From Alistipes sp. UBA928 (GTDB taxonomy: Bacteria; Bacteroidota; Bacteroidia; Bacteroidales; Rikenellaceae): 24,398 bases of DNA. The position numbers and the translations under genes are program-made. Under the pieces are notes generated by a model. The model saw nothing but the letters and a program-made list of their open reading frames with translations, had not been told where the DNA came from and made no database searches. Shown one piece after another: positions 1-6,974 of the stretch. Position 1 is the first letter of the stretch. Every line of letters begins with the position of its first letter. Location: assembly GCA_002293665.1 (NCBI GenBank), contig DBDQ01000128.1, forward strand, positions 1 to 24,398, written 5' to 3'.

Positions 1-2
1 CG

Positions 3-110
3 CAGGACTACGCGCAGTTGTACACCGACGGCGCCGCCGCCATCTTCGGCCCCGGTACCCCCGTCGCCACCGCCGCGGTCAAAATCTTGGAGTTACTACT
101 GGCCGAGTAA
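3..110 (+). CDS. Methylmalonyl-CoA mutase large subunit, C-terminal fragment (5' end outside window)
   Basis: Only the last 35 codons are inside the window, in frame from base 3 to a TAA at 108-110. The peptide QDYAQLYTDGAAAIFGPGTP and what follows match the end of the cobalamin-binding domain of methylmalonyl-CoA mutase; the human enzyme has [20 protein letters not shown] in the same place. The enzyme interconverts succinyl-CoA and (R)-methylmalonyl-CoA with adenosylcobalamin in the cytoplasm, part of the succinate-propionate pathway typical of Bacteroidales. A hairpin terminator follows 15 bp after the stop, so this is probably the last gene of its unit. Related B12-dependent acyl-CoA mutases share this C-terminal domain, so the exact substrate cannot be proven from this fragment. 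Confidence 0.72.
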   Translation, partial: QDYAQLYTDGAAAIFGPGTPVATAAVKILELLLAE

Positions 111-125
111 CATTGCCGAAAACGA

Positions 126-157
126 AAAAATGCAGGGCACAAAAGCCCTGCATTTTT
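126..157 (+). terminator. Intrinsic terminator after the mutase gene
   Basis: A perfect 13-bp inverted repeat (AAAAATGCAGGGC at 126-138, pairing with 145-157) closes a 6-base loop. The 3' arm ends in five T. An A-run on the 5' side makes it symmetric, so it could work in both directions. It sits between the mutase stop (110) and the recQ promoter (160-167). Confidence 0.82.
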
Positions 158-159
158 CG

Positions 160-167
160 TATCTTTG
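160..167 (+). promoter_or_regulatory. Bacteroidota-type -7 promoter element for recQ
   Basis: TATCTTTG matches the TAnnTTTG -7 consensus of Bacteroidota and ends only 4 bases before the recQ ATG at 172. Transcription would then start at or next to the start codon, giving a leaderless or nearly leaderless mRNA. The region where a -33 element would lie falls inside the upstream terminator hairpin. Confidence 0.6.
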
Positions 168-171
168 CACG

Positions 172-2157
172 ATGTCCGAAACGCACGACATATTGCGCGC
201 CACACTCCAAAAACACTGGGGCCACGCCGACTTTCGCCCCATGCAGCTGGAGACGATCGAGAGCGTGACCGAAGGCCGCGACACACTGGCTCTGATGCCC
301 ACCGGCGCGGGCAAATCGTTGCTCTACCAACTCCCCACGATGGCGCGCGAGGATGGTTTTTGCATTGTCGTCACACCCCTCATCGCCCTGATGAAAGACC
401 AGGTCGACAAGCTCCGGGCGAGAGGCATCTCCGCCGTGGCGGTACACTCGGGCCTGAGCTCCGAGCAGATCGACGGCGCGCTCGATCGTTGTGTTTACGG
501 CGACGTGAGGTTCCTCTATCTGGCACCCGAGCGCATCGCTGGCGAGATGTTCCGCTTGCGCCTGCCGCGCATGAACCCCACTCTGATTGCCGTCGACGAG
601 GCGCACTGCATCTCGCAGTGGGGCTACGACTTCCGTCCCGCCTATCTGCGCATCGCCGAAATACGCGCCCTCGTTCCCAAGACCCCCATCCTCGCCCTCA
701 CGGCCAGTGCCACCGACGCCGTGCAGGAGGACATCCGCTCGCACCTCAAAATGGTTGGCCCGCGCACGATCCGAAGCAGTTTCGAGCGCCCCAATCTGTC
801 GTACTCCGTGCGTCCGACCGGCGACAAGAACGAGCAGTTGCTGCGCGTACTGAGGGGAGTGCCCGGCACCGGCATAGTGTACGTCCGCACACGCGAGGGG
901 GTGGAGCAACTTGCCGCGTGGCTCACCGAGCAGGGCCTCGATGCAAGCTCCTACCACGGCGGCATGGACTCTGCGCAGCGCACTGCGCGCCAGGAGGAGT
1001 GGATCACGGGAAAGAAACGGGTGATGGTGGCCACCAACGCCTTCGGTATGGGCATCGACAAGGCCGACGTCAGGTTCGTCGTCCACTGGTCGATTCCCGA
1101 CTCGATCGAACAGTACTATCAGGAAACGGGGCGCGCAGGCCGCGACGGTCGAAAAGCCTATGCCGTGCTCCTCGTGGCGCCCGACGACCAGCTCAGGGCC
1201 CGCAACCGTTTCAACACCGAGTACCCGTCGCTCGAGACGATCAAGCAGATATACGAACAGATATTCAACTACCTCCAGGTCGCGGTGGGCGAGGGAGCCG
1301 AGTGGTCGTTCGACTTCAACGTCTACGACTTCTGCCGCAAGAATAACTTGTTCAGTTGGACTGTACTCAACGCCATCAAGATACTCCAGTCGAACGGCTT
1401 CATGACCCTCACCGACGAGAGCGACCACCCGGCCCGCGTGATGTTTCGCGTGAGCCGCGATGACCTCTACCGCCTTCGCGTGGAGCGCGACGACCTCGAC
1501 CACTTCCTGCGCACCATCATGCGCATGTACAACGGCATCTTCACCGACTTCCGGCCCGTGATCGAGAGCGAGATCGCCTCGCGCACGGGCTACACGCTCG
1601 ACCGGGTTCGCGAGCTCTTCAAAACGCTGTGGCAGATGAGGGTCATCAGCTACATCCCGTCGCGCCGCACGCCGCTACTCTTTTTCCCCACCGAGCGCCT
1701 GCCGACCGGGGACCTCTACATCGCCCCCGCCACCTACAAGATACGCAAGGAGCTCGCCGCCCAGCGCACCGAACAGATGTTCGCCTACGCCTCCGTGGCT
1801 GCCGACGACCCCTTGGGCGAGTGCCGCAGCACGTGGCTCCGCCGCTACTTCGGCGAGACGGGAGAGCTCTCGCCCTGCGGCGTATGCGACGTGTGCCTCA
1901 CCCGCAGGAAGACCGTCCCACACGTCGTTGCGAGAGTCGAAGCCCCGAAGCAATCCGGCCAAATCGCGCACGGAACCGGCAACGTCGTGGCCCCGGAAAC
2001 CATCGAGAGATTGGTAAGAGAGAAAGAACAGACCGTCAAAGAACTGATACGAAACTTCACAACCGAACCCGCCGAAGTGCTCGCCACGCTCGACGGAATG
2101 ATCGCCACCCGCCGCCTCACCATCGACCCCACGGGATTAATAAAAATGCAGAATTGA
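172..2157 (+). CDS. recQ: ATP-dependent DNA helicase, RecQ family
   Basis: A 3'-5' DNA helicase of 661 aa that unwinds recombination and replication intermediates in the cytoplasm. Visible motifs are Walker A MPTGAGKS (residues 42-49), DEAH (142-145), the RecQ motif VI region QETGRAGRDG (317-326) and a zinc-binding Cys set at C551, C569, C572 and C575 (ending CGVCDVC). About 200 residues of predicted winged-helix sequence lie between the helicase core and the zinc cluster; in E. coli RecQ the zinc cluster comes directly after the core. No HRDC domain is visible. The frame is open upstream to an ATG at 130, but that ATG lies inside the terminator hairpin, so I start at 172, behind the promoter element. 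The stop overlaps the start of the exonuclease gene. Confidence 0.93.
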   Translation: MSETHDILRATLQKHWGHADFRPMQLETIESVTEGRDTLALMPTGAGKSLLYQLPTMAREDGFCIVVTPLIALMKDQVDKLRARGISAVAVHSGLSSEQIDGALDRCVYGDVRFLYLAPERIAGEMFRLRLPRMNPTLIAVDEAHCISQWGYDFRPAYLRIAEIRALVPKTPILALTASATDAVQEDIRSHLKMVGPRTIRSSFERPNLSYSVRPTGDKNEQLLRVLRGVPGTGIVYVRTREGVEQLAAWLTEQGLDASSYHGGMDSAQRTARQEEWITGKKRVMVATNAFGMGIDKADVRFVVHWSIPDSIEQYYQETGRAGRDGRKAYAVLLVAPDDQLRARNRFNTEYPSLETIKQIYEQIFNYLQVAVGEGAEWSFDFNVYDFCRKNNLFSWTVLNAIKILQSNGFMTLTDESDHPARVMFRVSRDDLYRLRVERDDLDHFLRTIMRMYNGIFTDFRPVIESEIASRTGYTLDRVRELFKTLWQMRVISYIPSRRTPLLFFPTERLPTGDLYIAPATYKIRKELAAQRTEQMFAYASVAADDPLGECRSTWLRRYFGETGELSPCGVCDVCLTRRKTVPHVVARVEAPKQSGQIAHGTGNVVAPETIERLVREKEQTVKELIRNFTTEPAEVLATLDGMIATRRLTIDPTGLIKMQN

Positions 2158-2729
2158 GTTTTGAACCGACCATAACCAAAGAGGCTCTCGCCGCCCTGCC
2201 CCCCGCCATGTTCGAAGGGGCGATCGTCGTCGTCGACCGGCCCGAGATGATCGACCGCGCCTGCAACGAACTTCTGAACGAGCGCCTGCTGGGTTTCGAC
2301 ACCGAGTCGCGCCCGGCGTTCCAGCGTGGAGTAGTGAACCGCATCGCACTGCTGCAACTATCCACGCCGCAAACCTGCTACCTGTTCCGGCTCAACAAGA
2401 TACGCCTCGACAAGGCAATACTCAAAATTCTCGAAAGCAATAAGATAACAAAAGTCGGTCTGAGCGTCGCGGGCGACATCCGCGAGCTCGAAACACTGCG
2501 CCGTTTCCGCCCCAAGGGGTTCATTGACCTCCAGACGCTCGTGCCGCAACACGGCATCGAAGAGTTAAGCCTCACCAAGATCGCCGCCATCACCCTCGGT
2601 CGCCGCATCTCCAAGGCGCAGCGCCTCAGCAACTGGGAAGCAGTGCAACTCACCCCCGCCCAGCAACTCTATGCCGCCACCGACGCTTGGGCCTGCACCG
2701 AGATATACAAAAGACTGACGAATGTTTAA
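2154..2729 (+). CDS. WRN-like 3'-5' exonuclease (DEDDy, RNase D/DnaQ-like fold)
   Basis: A compact exonuclease domain of 191 aa and nothing else. The DEDDy residues are all present: D49 and E51 (in FDTES), D108 (in VAGDI), and Y173 and D177 (in LYAATDA). Segments such as CYLF, SNW and LYAATDA closely resemble the human WRN exonuclease (D82, E84, D143, Y212, D216), with very similar spacing. It should remove nucleotides from DNA 3' ends with two metal ions. There is no upstream ATG in frame. I chose TTG at 2154, which overlaps the recQ stop as TTGA and keeps the FEPTITKE segment; an ATG start at 2208 would give 173 aa. The overlap with recQ implies translational coupling and joint action on the same DNA substrates (inference). 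The 3' end overlaps crcB by 8 bp. Confidence 0.87.
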   Translation: MSFEPTITKEALAALPPAMFEGAIVVVDRPEMIDRACNELLNERLLGFDTESRPAFQRGVVNRIALLQLSTPQTCYLFRLNKIRLDKAILKILESNKITKVGLSVAGDIRELETLRRFRPKGFIDLQTLVPQHGIEELSLTKIAAITLGRRISKAQRLSNWEAVQLTPAQQLYAATDAWACTEIYKRLTNV

Positions 2730-3081
2730 AGAGATACTTTTCGTGGGCCTGGGAGGCTTTGCCGGGAGCGCGCTGCGCTACGTTGTCGGACGATGGCTGA
2801 ACGGCGGTTTCCCGTGGGGAACTTTGGCGGTCAATGTCGCGGGATGTCTGCTCATAGGCCTGCTCTACGCACTCGCCGAACGAGGCAACCTCTCCTCACC
2901 CGGGCTGCGCCTGCTGCTCACGGCGGGATTCTGTGGCGGCTTCACCACATTCTCGGCATTCATGGGCGAGAACCTCGCAATGCTGCGCGCTGGCGATCTT
3001 CTGCCGTTCGCGCTCTACACCGCCGGCTCCATTCTGTTTGGCCTCGCCGCAGTATGCCTCGGCTGGTGGCTGGCAAAATAG
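2722..3081 (+). CDS. crcB: Fluoride efflux channel CrcB/Fluc
   Basis: An inner-membrane protein of 119 aa with four hydrophobic segments, the usual length of the family. It exports fluoride as a dual-topology dimer. Family signatures are GGFAGSALRY (11-20), GTLAVN with the pore Asn N38 (33-38) and GFCGGFTTFSAF (69-80), which holds the TTFS sodium-site/Phe-box segment. The ATG overlaps the end of the exonuclease gene by 8 bp, so it is read from the recQ transcript and has no leader that could carry a fluoride riboswitch. Only one copy is present here, consistent with a homodimer. The gene ends 13 bp from the convergent repeat-protein gene, with no visible terminator between them. Confidence 0.93.
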   Translation: MFKEILFVGLGGFAGSALRYVVGRWLNGGFPWGTLAVNVAGCLLIGLLYALAERGNLSSPGLRLLLTAGFCGGFTTFSAFMGENLAMLRAGDLLPFALYTAGSILFGLAAVCLGWWLAK

Positions 3082-3094
3082 ACGTAAGAGTCTT

Positions 3095-4192
3095 CTACTC
3101 CTCCAGGCGTCTCCCTCTTTCGTCGTAGCTTTCGAGAGTCCTCCACGTGCCGCCCGAAGCGGGACGCTCCTGAATCCGTCTGAGGTTTCCGTTAGCGTAG
3201 TACTCCTTGCGCCACACCTCGGTGCCGCGGCTGATGCGCCCCTCTTCGCGCAGGGTCAGCGTTTCGTCGTCGAAATATATCCGGTAGTCGCCCTCTTTTC
3301 TGTCGGCAACGTATGTGTACTCCGAGGCGAGGCGTCCTCCGTCGTAGCGGAAAGTCTGTTCCAACCCCTCGCGCTTGTCGTCCACATAATTGGTGATCTT
3401 CTCCACCGAGTTGTCGGTAAAGAACGTTTTGCTCGGGCCGTTGCGTTTGCCGCCCACCCATGTCTCCTCGCTCACGATCTTGCCGTCGCGCCTTATCTCG
3501 GTCCACACTCCGTCTTTTCCGCCGTCCCGGTAGCTGCCGCGCATCTTGACGTCGCCGCTCTCGGCCCACGTTTGCAGGAAATCACCCGTCGGGGCGCCTT
3601 TGTCGAAGTACCTCACCTCGACGTAGTCGCCTCCGTTACTCGACATCTCCACGTATTGGCGTCCGTCGGGCACACCCTCGAAGTAGTTGCGCTCTATACG
3701 CGGCTTGTCGGCGCCGAATTCCCAGTAGCGCTCGGGGCCGTGCTCCTTGCCCTCTTTGTAGCCCTTCTCTTTTTCGAGCGTGCCGTCGGTGTAGTAACTC
3801 TTTACGATTCCGTCCACCTTGCCTTCGGTGATGGGAGTTTCGCTTCTCGGAGTGCCGTCGCTGTAATATTCGATGAAAACACCGTGTTTGACCCCCTCTT
3901 TGTAAGTGCCTCTCTCCATGATAACGTTATTTCTGTGGTGCTCCCACGATCCGTTGTAGAGGCCGTCGGTGAATTCGGCCACGATATATTCGCTCCGGTA
4001 GCCGTCGATGAGCCTGTGAGTGCCGTTGAGCGGAGTTTCGCTTTCGGCCACGCGGAACAGCATCCGTCCGTCGCCGAGGTTGGTGGCGTCGATCTGCTCG
4101 ATCTTGATCTCGTTCTGTGCAGAAGCCGGGGTTGCGGTAATGGCGGCAATGGCCGCAAGGCAAAACACGATGCCACAGGTGATCTTTTTCAT
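3095..4192 (-). CDS. Secreted MORN/YwqK-type repeat protein
   Basis: 365 aa. It starts with a clear signal peptide: MKK, a hydrophobic stretch, then ATPASAQ with likely cleavage near residue 25. No lipobox Cys is present, so it is probably periplasmic or exported. From about residue 70 to 345 the protein is a run of roughly 23-26-residue repeats with the pattern G-x-Y-x-x-G-x-x-x-G-x-x-x-x-Y-Y-x-D-G, for example YKEGVKHGVFIEYYSDGT and YKEGKEHGPERYWEFG. This is the MORN-like repeat that databases often label 'YwqK family antitoxin'. Such repeats form beta-hairpin ladders and usually serve as scaffolds; no catalytic residues can be pointed to. It is transcribed alone from its own promoter (4234-4241), and no toxin gene is adjacent. 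Confidence 0.85.
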   Translation of the reverse strand: MKKITCGIVFCLAAIAAITATPASAQNEIKIEQIDATNLGDGRMLFRVAESETPLNGTHRLIDGYRSEYIVAEFTDGLYNGSWEHHRNNVIMERGTYKEGVKHGVFIEYYSDGTPRSETPITEGKVDGIVKSYYTDGTLEKEKGYKEGKEHGPERYWEFGADKPRIERNYFEGVPDGRQYVEMSSNGGDYVEVRYFDKGAPTGDFLQTWAESGDVKMRGSYRDGGKDGVWTEIRRDGKIVSEETWVGGKRNGPSKTFFTDNSVEKITNYVDDKREGLEQTFRYDGGRLASEYTYVADRKEGDYRIYFDDETLTLREEGRISRGTEVWRKEYYANGNLRRIQERPASGGTWRTLESYDERGRRLEE

Positions 4193-4233
4193 TATTTTAA
4201 GTTAGGTTATAATTTCAACTCTCAAACAAGCCA

Positions 4234-4241
4234 CAAAAGTA
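4234..4241 (-). promoter_or_regulatory. -7 promoter element of the repeat-protein gene
   Basis: Read on the minus strand this is TACTTTTG, an exact TAnnTTTG match, 41 bases upstream of the ATG at 4192. A TTTG lies 15 bases further upstream (4257-4260) and could act as a rough -33 element, although the spacing is short. The intervening DNA is A/T-rich, unlike the surrounding coding sequence. Confidence 0.5.
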
Positions 4242-4327
4242 ACGATTTTTTTTTCGCAAACCCGAACGGATCGAAGTCCAACCGGTACCCAATTGGCGCA
4301 AGTTTACCAACGTGTGCTCCCACCCCC

Positions 4328-4369
4328 AAAAAAACAACGGGAACCCCTTCCGGATTCCCGTCATTTTTT
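4328..4369 (-). terminator. Bidirectional-looking terminator behind the small acidic ORF
   Basis: A 7-bp stem (ACGGGAA at 4337-4343, pairing with TTCCCGT at 4355-4361) closes an 11-base loop. Read on the minus strand it is followed by seven T (4334-4328); read on the plus strand by six T (4364-4369). It lies 15 bp past the stop of the ORF at 4384-4581, marking the end of the sigma-factor transcript and separating it from the repeat-protein promoter. Confidence 0.7.
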
Positions 4370-4383
4370 CGTGCGGACTCGGG

Positions 4384-4581
4384 TCACAGGCTTGCCCCAT
4401 CCCCGAAAGTCTCAACCGCCACCGCTCTGCCGTGGCCCATACCATGCGGCGAGAGCCCTCTGAACGATTCTCTCAGGTAGCTGTCGAGAAACAGCAATTC
4501 GTGTTCTTCACCGACGACGGACGAGAGGAACATAGCCTCGTCGTCATATTCGTCCGGTTCGTGTGTGTCAACGTCATCCAT
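4384..4581 (-). CDS. Small acidic hypothetical protein downstream of the sigma factor
   Basis: 65 aa from an ATG at 4581; a TTG two codons earlier (4587) is possible. I do not recognise a family. The N-terminal third is strongly acidic (MDDVDTHEPDEYDDEAM). Overall there are 16 Asp/Glu against 3 Arg and no Lys. There is no signal peptide, no membrane segment and no Cys pair. It lies 133 bp downstream of the sigma-factor gene on the same strand and is followed directly by a terminator, which supports real expression with the sigma factor. Its position is where anti-sigma or sigma-modulating genes often lie, but that role is only a guess. The ORF may also be chance. Confidence 0.5.
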   Translation of the reverse strand: MDDVDTHEPDEYDDEAMFLSSVVGEEHELLFLDSYLRESFRGLSPHGMGHGRAVAVETFGDGASL

Positions 4582-4714
4582 AGGCAACCTGGAGTTTAAA
4601 AAAGATGATGGGGGTTAAACTACAACACTTTAACGGCGACTTCACACTTTTATTGCGCACTGAGTACGCCCCCGCGAAAAATAATTTTATCCTCCTCCTA
4701 TGGCGTTCCGCGAT

Positions 4715-5302
4715 CTACGCGGTGAGTATCATCTGATGTTCACTGATTAGTTTGCGCAGGTTGATCAACGCATAGCGCATCCGCCCGAGCGCGGTGTTGA
4801 TACTAACCCCGCTCTCCTCGGCGATCTCCTTGAAACTCATGTCGTTGAAGTAGCGCATTACCACCACGTCGCGTTGCTCTTCGGGCAGATGGTTGATGAT
4901 CCTGCGCAGGTCTTCGTGGATTTGTTCATGCACGAGCCTGTCTTCGATGGAGTCGCCGGCAAACTTCAGCGTCCCCAGAATGTCGAACCCGGCGTCGGAC
5001 TCAGTGATTTTTCCTTCGCCGCGGCTGTGCCGGAAGTGGTCGATGACCTGGTTGTGGGCGATGCGCAACACCCACGAGAGGAATTTACCGTTATCGGCAT
5101 ACCTCCCGTCGTCGATGACCTTCACTGCCTTTAAGGCTGTTTCCTGAAAAATATCGTCGGCCACATCGCGATCCTTAACCATCATGGCAATGTAATCGGT
5201 GACCCGTCTTTTATGGCGCTCGATGAGCTTCGAAATCGCAACCGTGTCACCAGCTCGATACATTTCGATGAGCTTGGAGTCACTTGTTTTACTCATTTCC
5301 AT
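4715..5302 (-). CDS. RNA polymerase sigma factor, sigma-70/ECF (RpoE-like)
   Basis: 195 aa, normal for an ECF sigma factor. Region 2 spans about residues 25-92 (ADDIFQET at 48-55 and KFLSWVLRIAHNQVIDHFR at about 73-91) and binds core polymerase and the -10 element. Region 4 spans about 130-185 (LPEEQRDVVVMRYF, then the helix-turn-helix FKEIAEESGVSINTALGRMR). I start at the ATG at 5302, preceded by GAAAGAG; a second ATG at 5296 is also possible. No recognisable anti-sigma factor with a membrane helix is adjacent; only the small acidic ORF follows. The 96 bp upstream hold no exact TAnnTTTG; the nearest is the imperfect TATCTTG at 5387-5381. Target genes cannot be read from the window. Confidence 0.9.
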   Translation of the reverse strand: MEMSKTSDSKLIEMYRAGDTVAISKLIERHKRRVTDYIAMMVKDRDVADDIFQETALKAVKVIDDGRYADNGKFLSWVLRIAHNQVIDHFRHSRGEGKITESDAGFDILGTLKFAGDSIEDRLVHEQIHEDLRRIINHLPEEQRDVVVMRYFNDMSFKEIAEESGVSINTALGRMRYALINLRKLISEHQMILTA

Positions 5303-5398
5303 ACTCTTTCAAGTTAGTTAGAGTAGCGCTGTTTCGATAGGCAATCGTTTTTTCGACGTTTTAGATTCATTATGCGGGGGCAAGATAAGAAAAATATT

Positions 5399-6160
5399 TT
5401 AAACTTCCAAATTCGGGTCGGCTACCAGGATTCGTCCGCAGTATTCGCACACGATTATCTTTTTATTTTGGCGAATATCGACTTGCCTCTGGGGCGGTAT
5501 GCGGTTGTAGCAACCTCCGCAGGCGTCGCGTTTCACGGTCACCACAGCGAGGCCGTTGTGCATGTTGCGGCGTATGCGGCGGTATGCGGTGAGCATTCTC
5601 TCGTCGATCTTGGCGGCGGCTTCGGCCTCCTGGACTCTCAGTGCGTCGATCTCGCGGGCCGTTTCGGCTTCGATACCGGCAAGTTCGCTCTGTTTTTGTT
5701 CGAGATCGAGCGTGCGGTCGGCCACCACTCCTTCGGCCTCTTCGGCCTGTGTCTTCTTGGCCTTGATGGCGGCAGAGTACTCTTTAAGGCGCTTGTTGAC
5801 GAGGTCGATCTCAAGTTTCTGATAGTCGATCTCTTTTGCGAGTGCGTCGAACTCGCGGTTGTTGCGCACGTTCTTCTGCTGTTCCTCGTATTTGGCTATC
5901 AGGGCGTTGGCCTCGTCGGCCTCGCGGCGGCGCTGACGGGTGAGCTGGTTTAGTTCTTCGATCTCGGCGGCTATGTTTGCCGTGCGGGTGCGCAACCCTG
6001 CGATCTCGTCTTCGAGGTCCTGAACTTCGAGCGGGAGTTCGCCCTTCACCTTGTTTATTTCGTCGATCTTGGAGTCGATTTGCTGCAGTTCATACAGCGC
6101 CATGATCTTTTCTTCCATCGAGTAGTCGGCTTCCGCCGCCTTGTTCTTCACCGTTGCCAT
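5399..6160 (-). CDS. Coiled-coil protein with C-terminal C4 zinc ribbon (CdsZ/HP0958-like)
   Basis: 253 aa. Residues about 15-185 are heptad-rich, charged sequence predicted to form a long antiparallel coiled coil (for example EIEELNQLTRQRRREADEAN). The C-terminus carries a CxxC...CxxC zinc ribbon, CGGCYNRIPP and then CEYCGR. This is the layout of the zf-RING_7/DUF164 family (Helicobacter HP0958, Chlamydia CT398), described as nucleic-acid or sigma-54/secretion-associated adaptors; its role in Bacteroidota is not established. I use the ATG at 6160, preceded by GAGG at close spacing; an in-frame TTG lies 12 bases earlier. The nif3-like gene ends 34 bp upstream, so the two are probably co-transcribed. 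Confidence 0.85.
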   Translation of the reverse strand: MATVKNKAAEADYSMEEKIMALYELQQIDSKIDEINKVKGELPLEVQDLEDEIAGLRTRTANIAAEIEELNQLTRQRRREADEANALIAKYEEQQKNVRNNREFDALAKEIDYQKLEIDLVNKRLKEYSAAIKAKKTQAEEAEGVVADRTLDLEQKQSELAGIEAETAREIDALRVQEAEAAAKIDERMLTAYRRIRRNMHNGLAVVTVKRDACGGCYNRIPPQRQVDIRQNKKIIVCEYCGRILVADPNLEV

Positions 6161-6194
6161 ATCCTCATTCAATTACGAATTATGCTTCCAACCC

Positions 6195-6974
6195 CTACAC
6201 AAAATAGCCCACGGGATTGCGTTCTTTCGTGCTTTTGTGGAGCGCAAAATTAGGTATTTTTTTCGAAATAACGTCATGTATCAGTTCGATAGCGCAAAAT
6301 TCACTCTCGAAGTGGCCGATATCGGCGAGGAGTATCCGCCCTCTGGCGGCCAGAAAACGGTCGTGCCTCAGGTCGGCGGTGAGGAAAACGTCGGCCCCGG
6401 CCCCGATCGCCTTTTCGAGCCCGTCGCCACCCGACCCGGTGATGAGCGCCACGCGTCGCACGCGCTCCTTGTGAGGCTCGCTGTACCGGATACATCCCAC
6501 ACCAAGCTTTCGCTGCACCTCCCGCAGGAACTCCGTCACCTCCGTCTCTTCGGCCAACTCTCCGACCGCACCGAAGCCCACGCCCTCTCCCTCGGGATCG
6601 AGCACTTCAATGTTGGCGAGGCCCAACTGCCTGGCCAGCATCCAGCTCATTCCATGCCTCGCCCGGTCGAGATTGGTGTGCGCGGCATAGATGGCGATCC
6701 CTTCGCGGATAGCCTTCATCACCACCTTCTCGACATTGGTCTGCCCGGTGATCGCTCTCAGCGGACGAAATATAACGGGATGGTGGGCGATCACGAGCCC
6801 CGCACCCAACCGCACCGCCTCGTCGATCACCTCTTCGGAGACGTCGACACACAACACAGCACCGGTGACCCCGGTCTCGGGATGCCCCGTGATTAATCCC
6901 GCGTTGTCATAAGTCTCCTGAAGCGCCAGCGGCGCGAACTCCTCTATGACGGCGATTATATCTTTTACTCTCAT
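6195..6974 (-). CDS. Nif3-like dinuclear metal-centre hexameric protein
   Basis: 259 aa, YbgI size, so it lacks the CutA-like insertion that extends many homologues to about 370 aa. Metal-site motifs are visible: AHHPVIF near residue 64 and AHTNLD near residue 98 in the N-terminal half, and LTADLRHD plus DIGHFESE near the C-terminus, supplying the His/Asp/Glu ligands of the two-metal site. The family forms toroidal hexamers and is related to 'GTP cyclohydrolase I type 2' entries, but its true reaction is not settled. The ATG at 6974 shares one base with the merR-type gene's stop (TGATG), so the two are translationally coupled. Confidence 0.9.
   Translation of the reverse strand: MRVKDIIAVIEEFAPLALQETYDNAGLITGHPETGVTGAVLCVDVSEEVIDEAVRLGAGLVIAHHPVIFRPLRAITGQTNVEKVVMKAIREGIAIYAAHTNLDRARHGMSWMLARQLGLANIEVLDPEGEGVGFGAVGELAEETEVTEFLREVQRKLGVGCIRYSEPHKERVRRVALITGSGGDGLEKAIGAGADVFLTADLRHDRFLAARGRILLADIGHFESEFCAIELIHDVISKKIPNFALHKSTKERNPVGYFV

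Noticed and set aside
79..1503. A 474-codon open frame on the minus strand across recQ
   Set aside because: It has no family similarity and lies wholly opposite the well-supported recQ gene; GC-rich third positions produce such frames throughout the window.
2700..2722. A fluoride riboswitch upstream of crcB
   Set aside because: The crcB start lies inside the exonuclease coding sequence, leaving no leader to fold.
2933..4480. A 515-codon plus-strand frame opposite the MORN-type gene
   Set aside because: The minus strand carries a signal peptide and regular repeats there, so the plus frame is a codon-bias shadow.
5303..5398. A promoter for the sigma-factor gene at TATCTTG (5387-5381, minus)
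   Set aside because: It misses two consensus positions of TAnnTTTG and lies 78 bases from the start; too weak to list as a feature.
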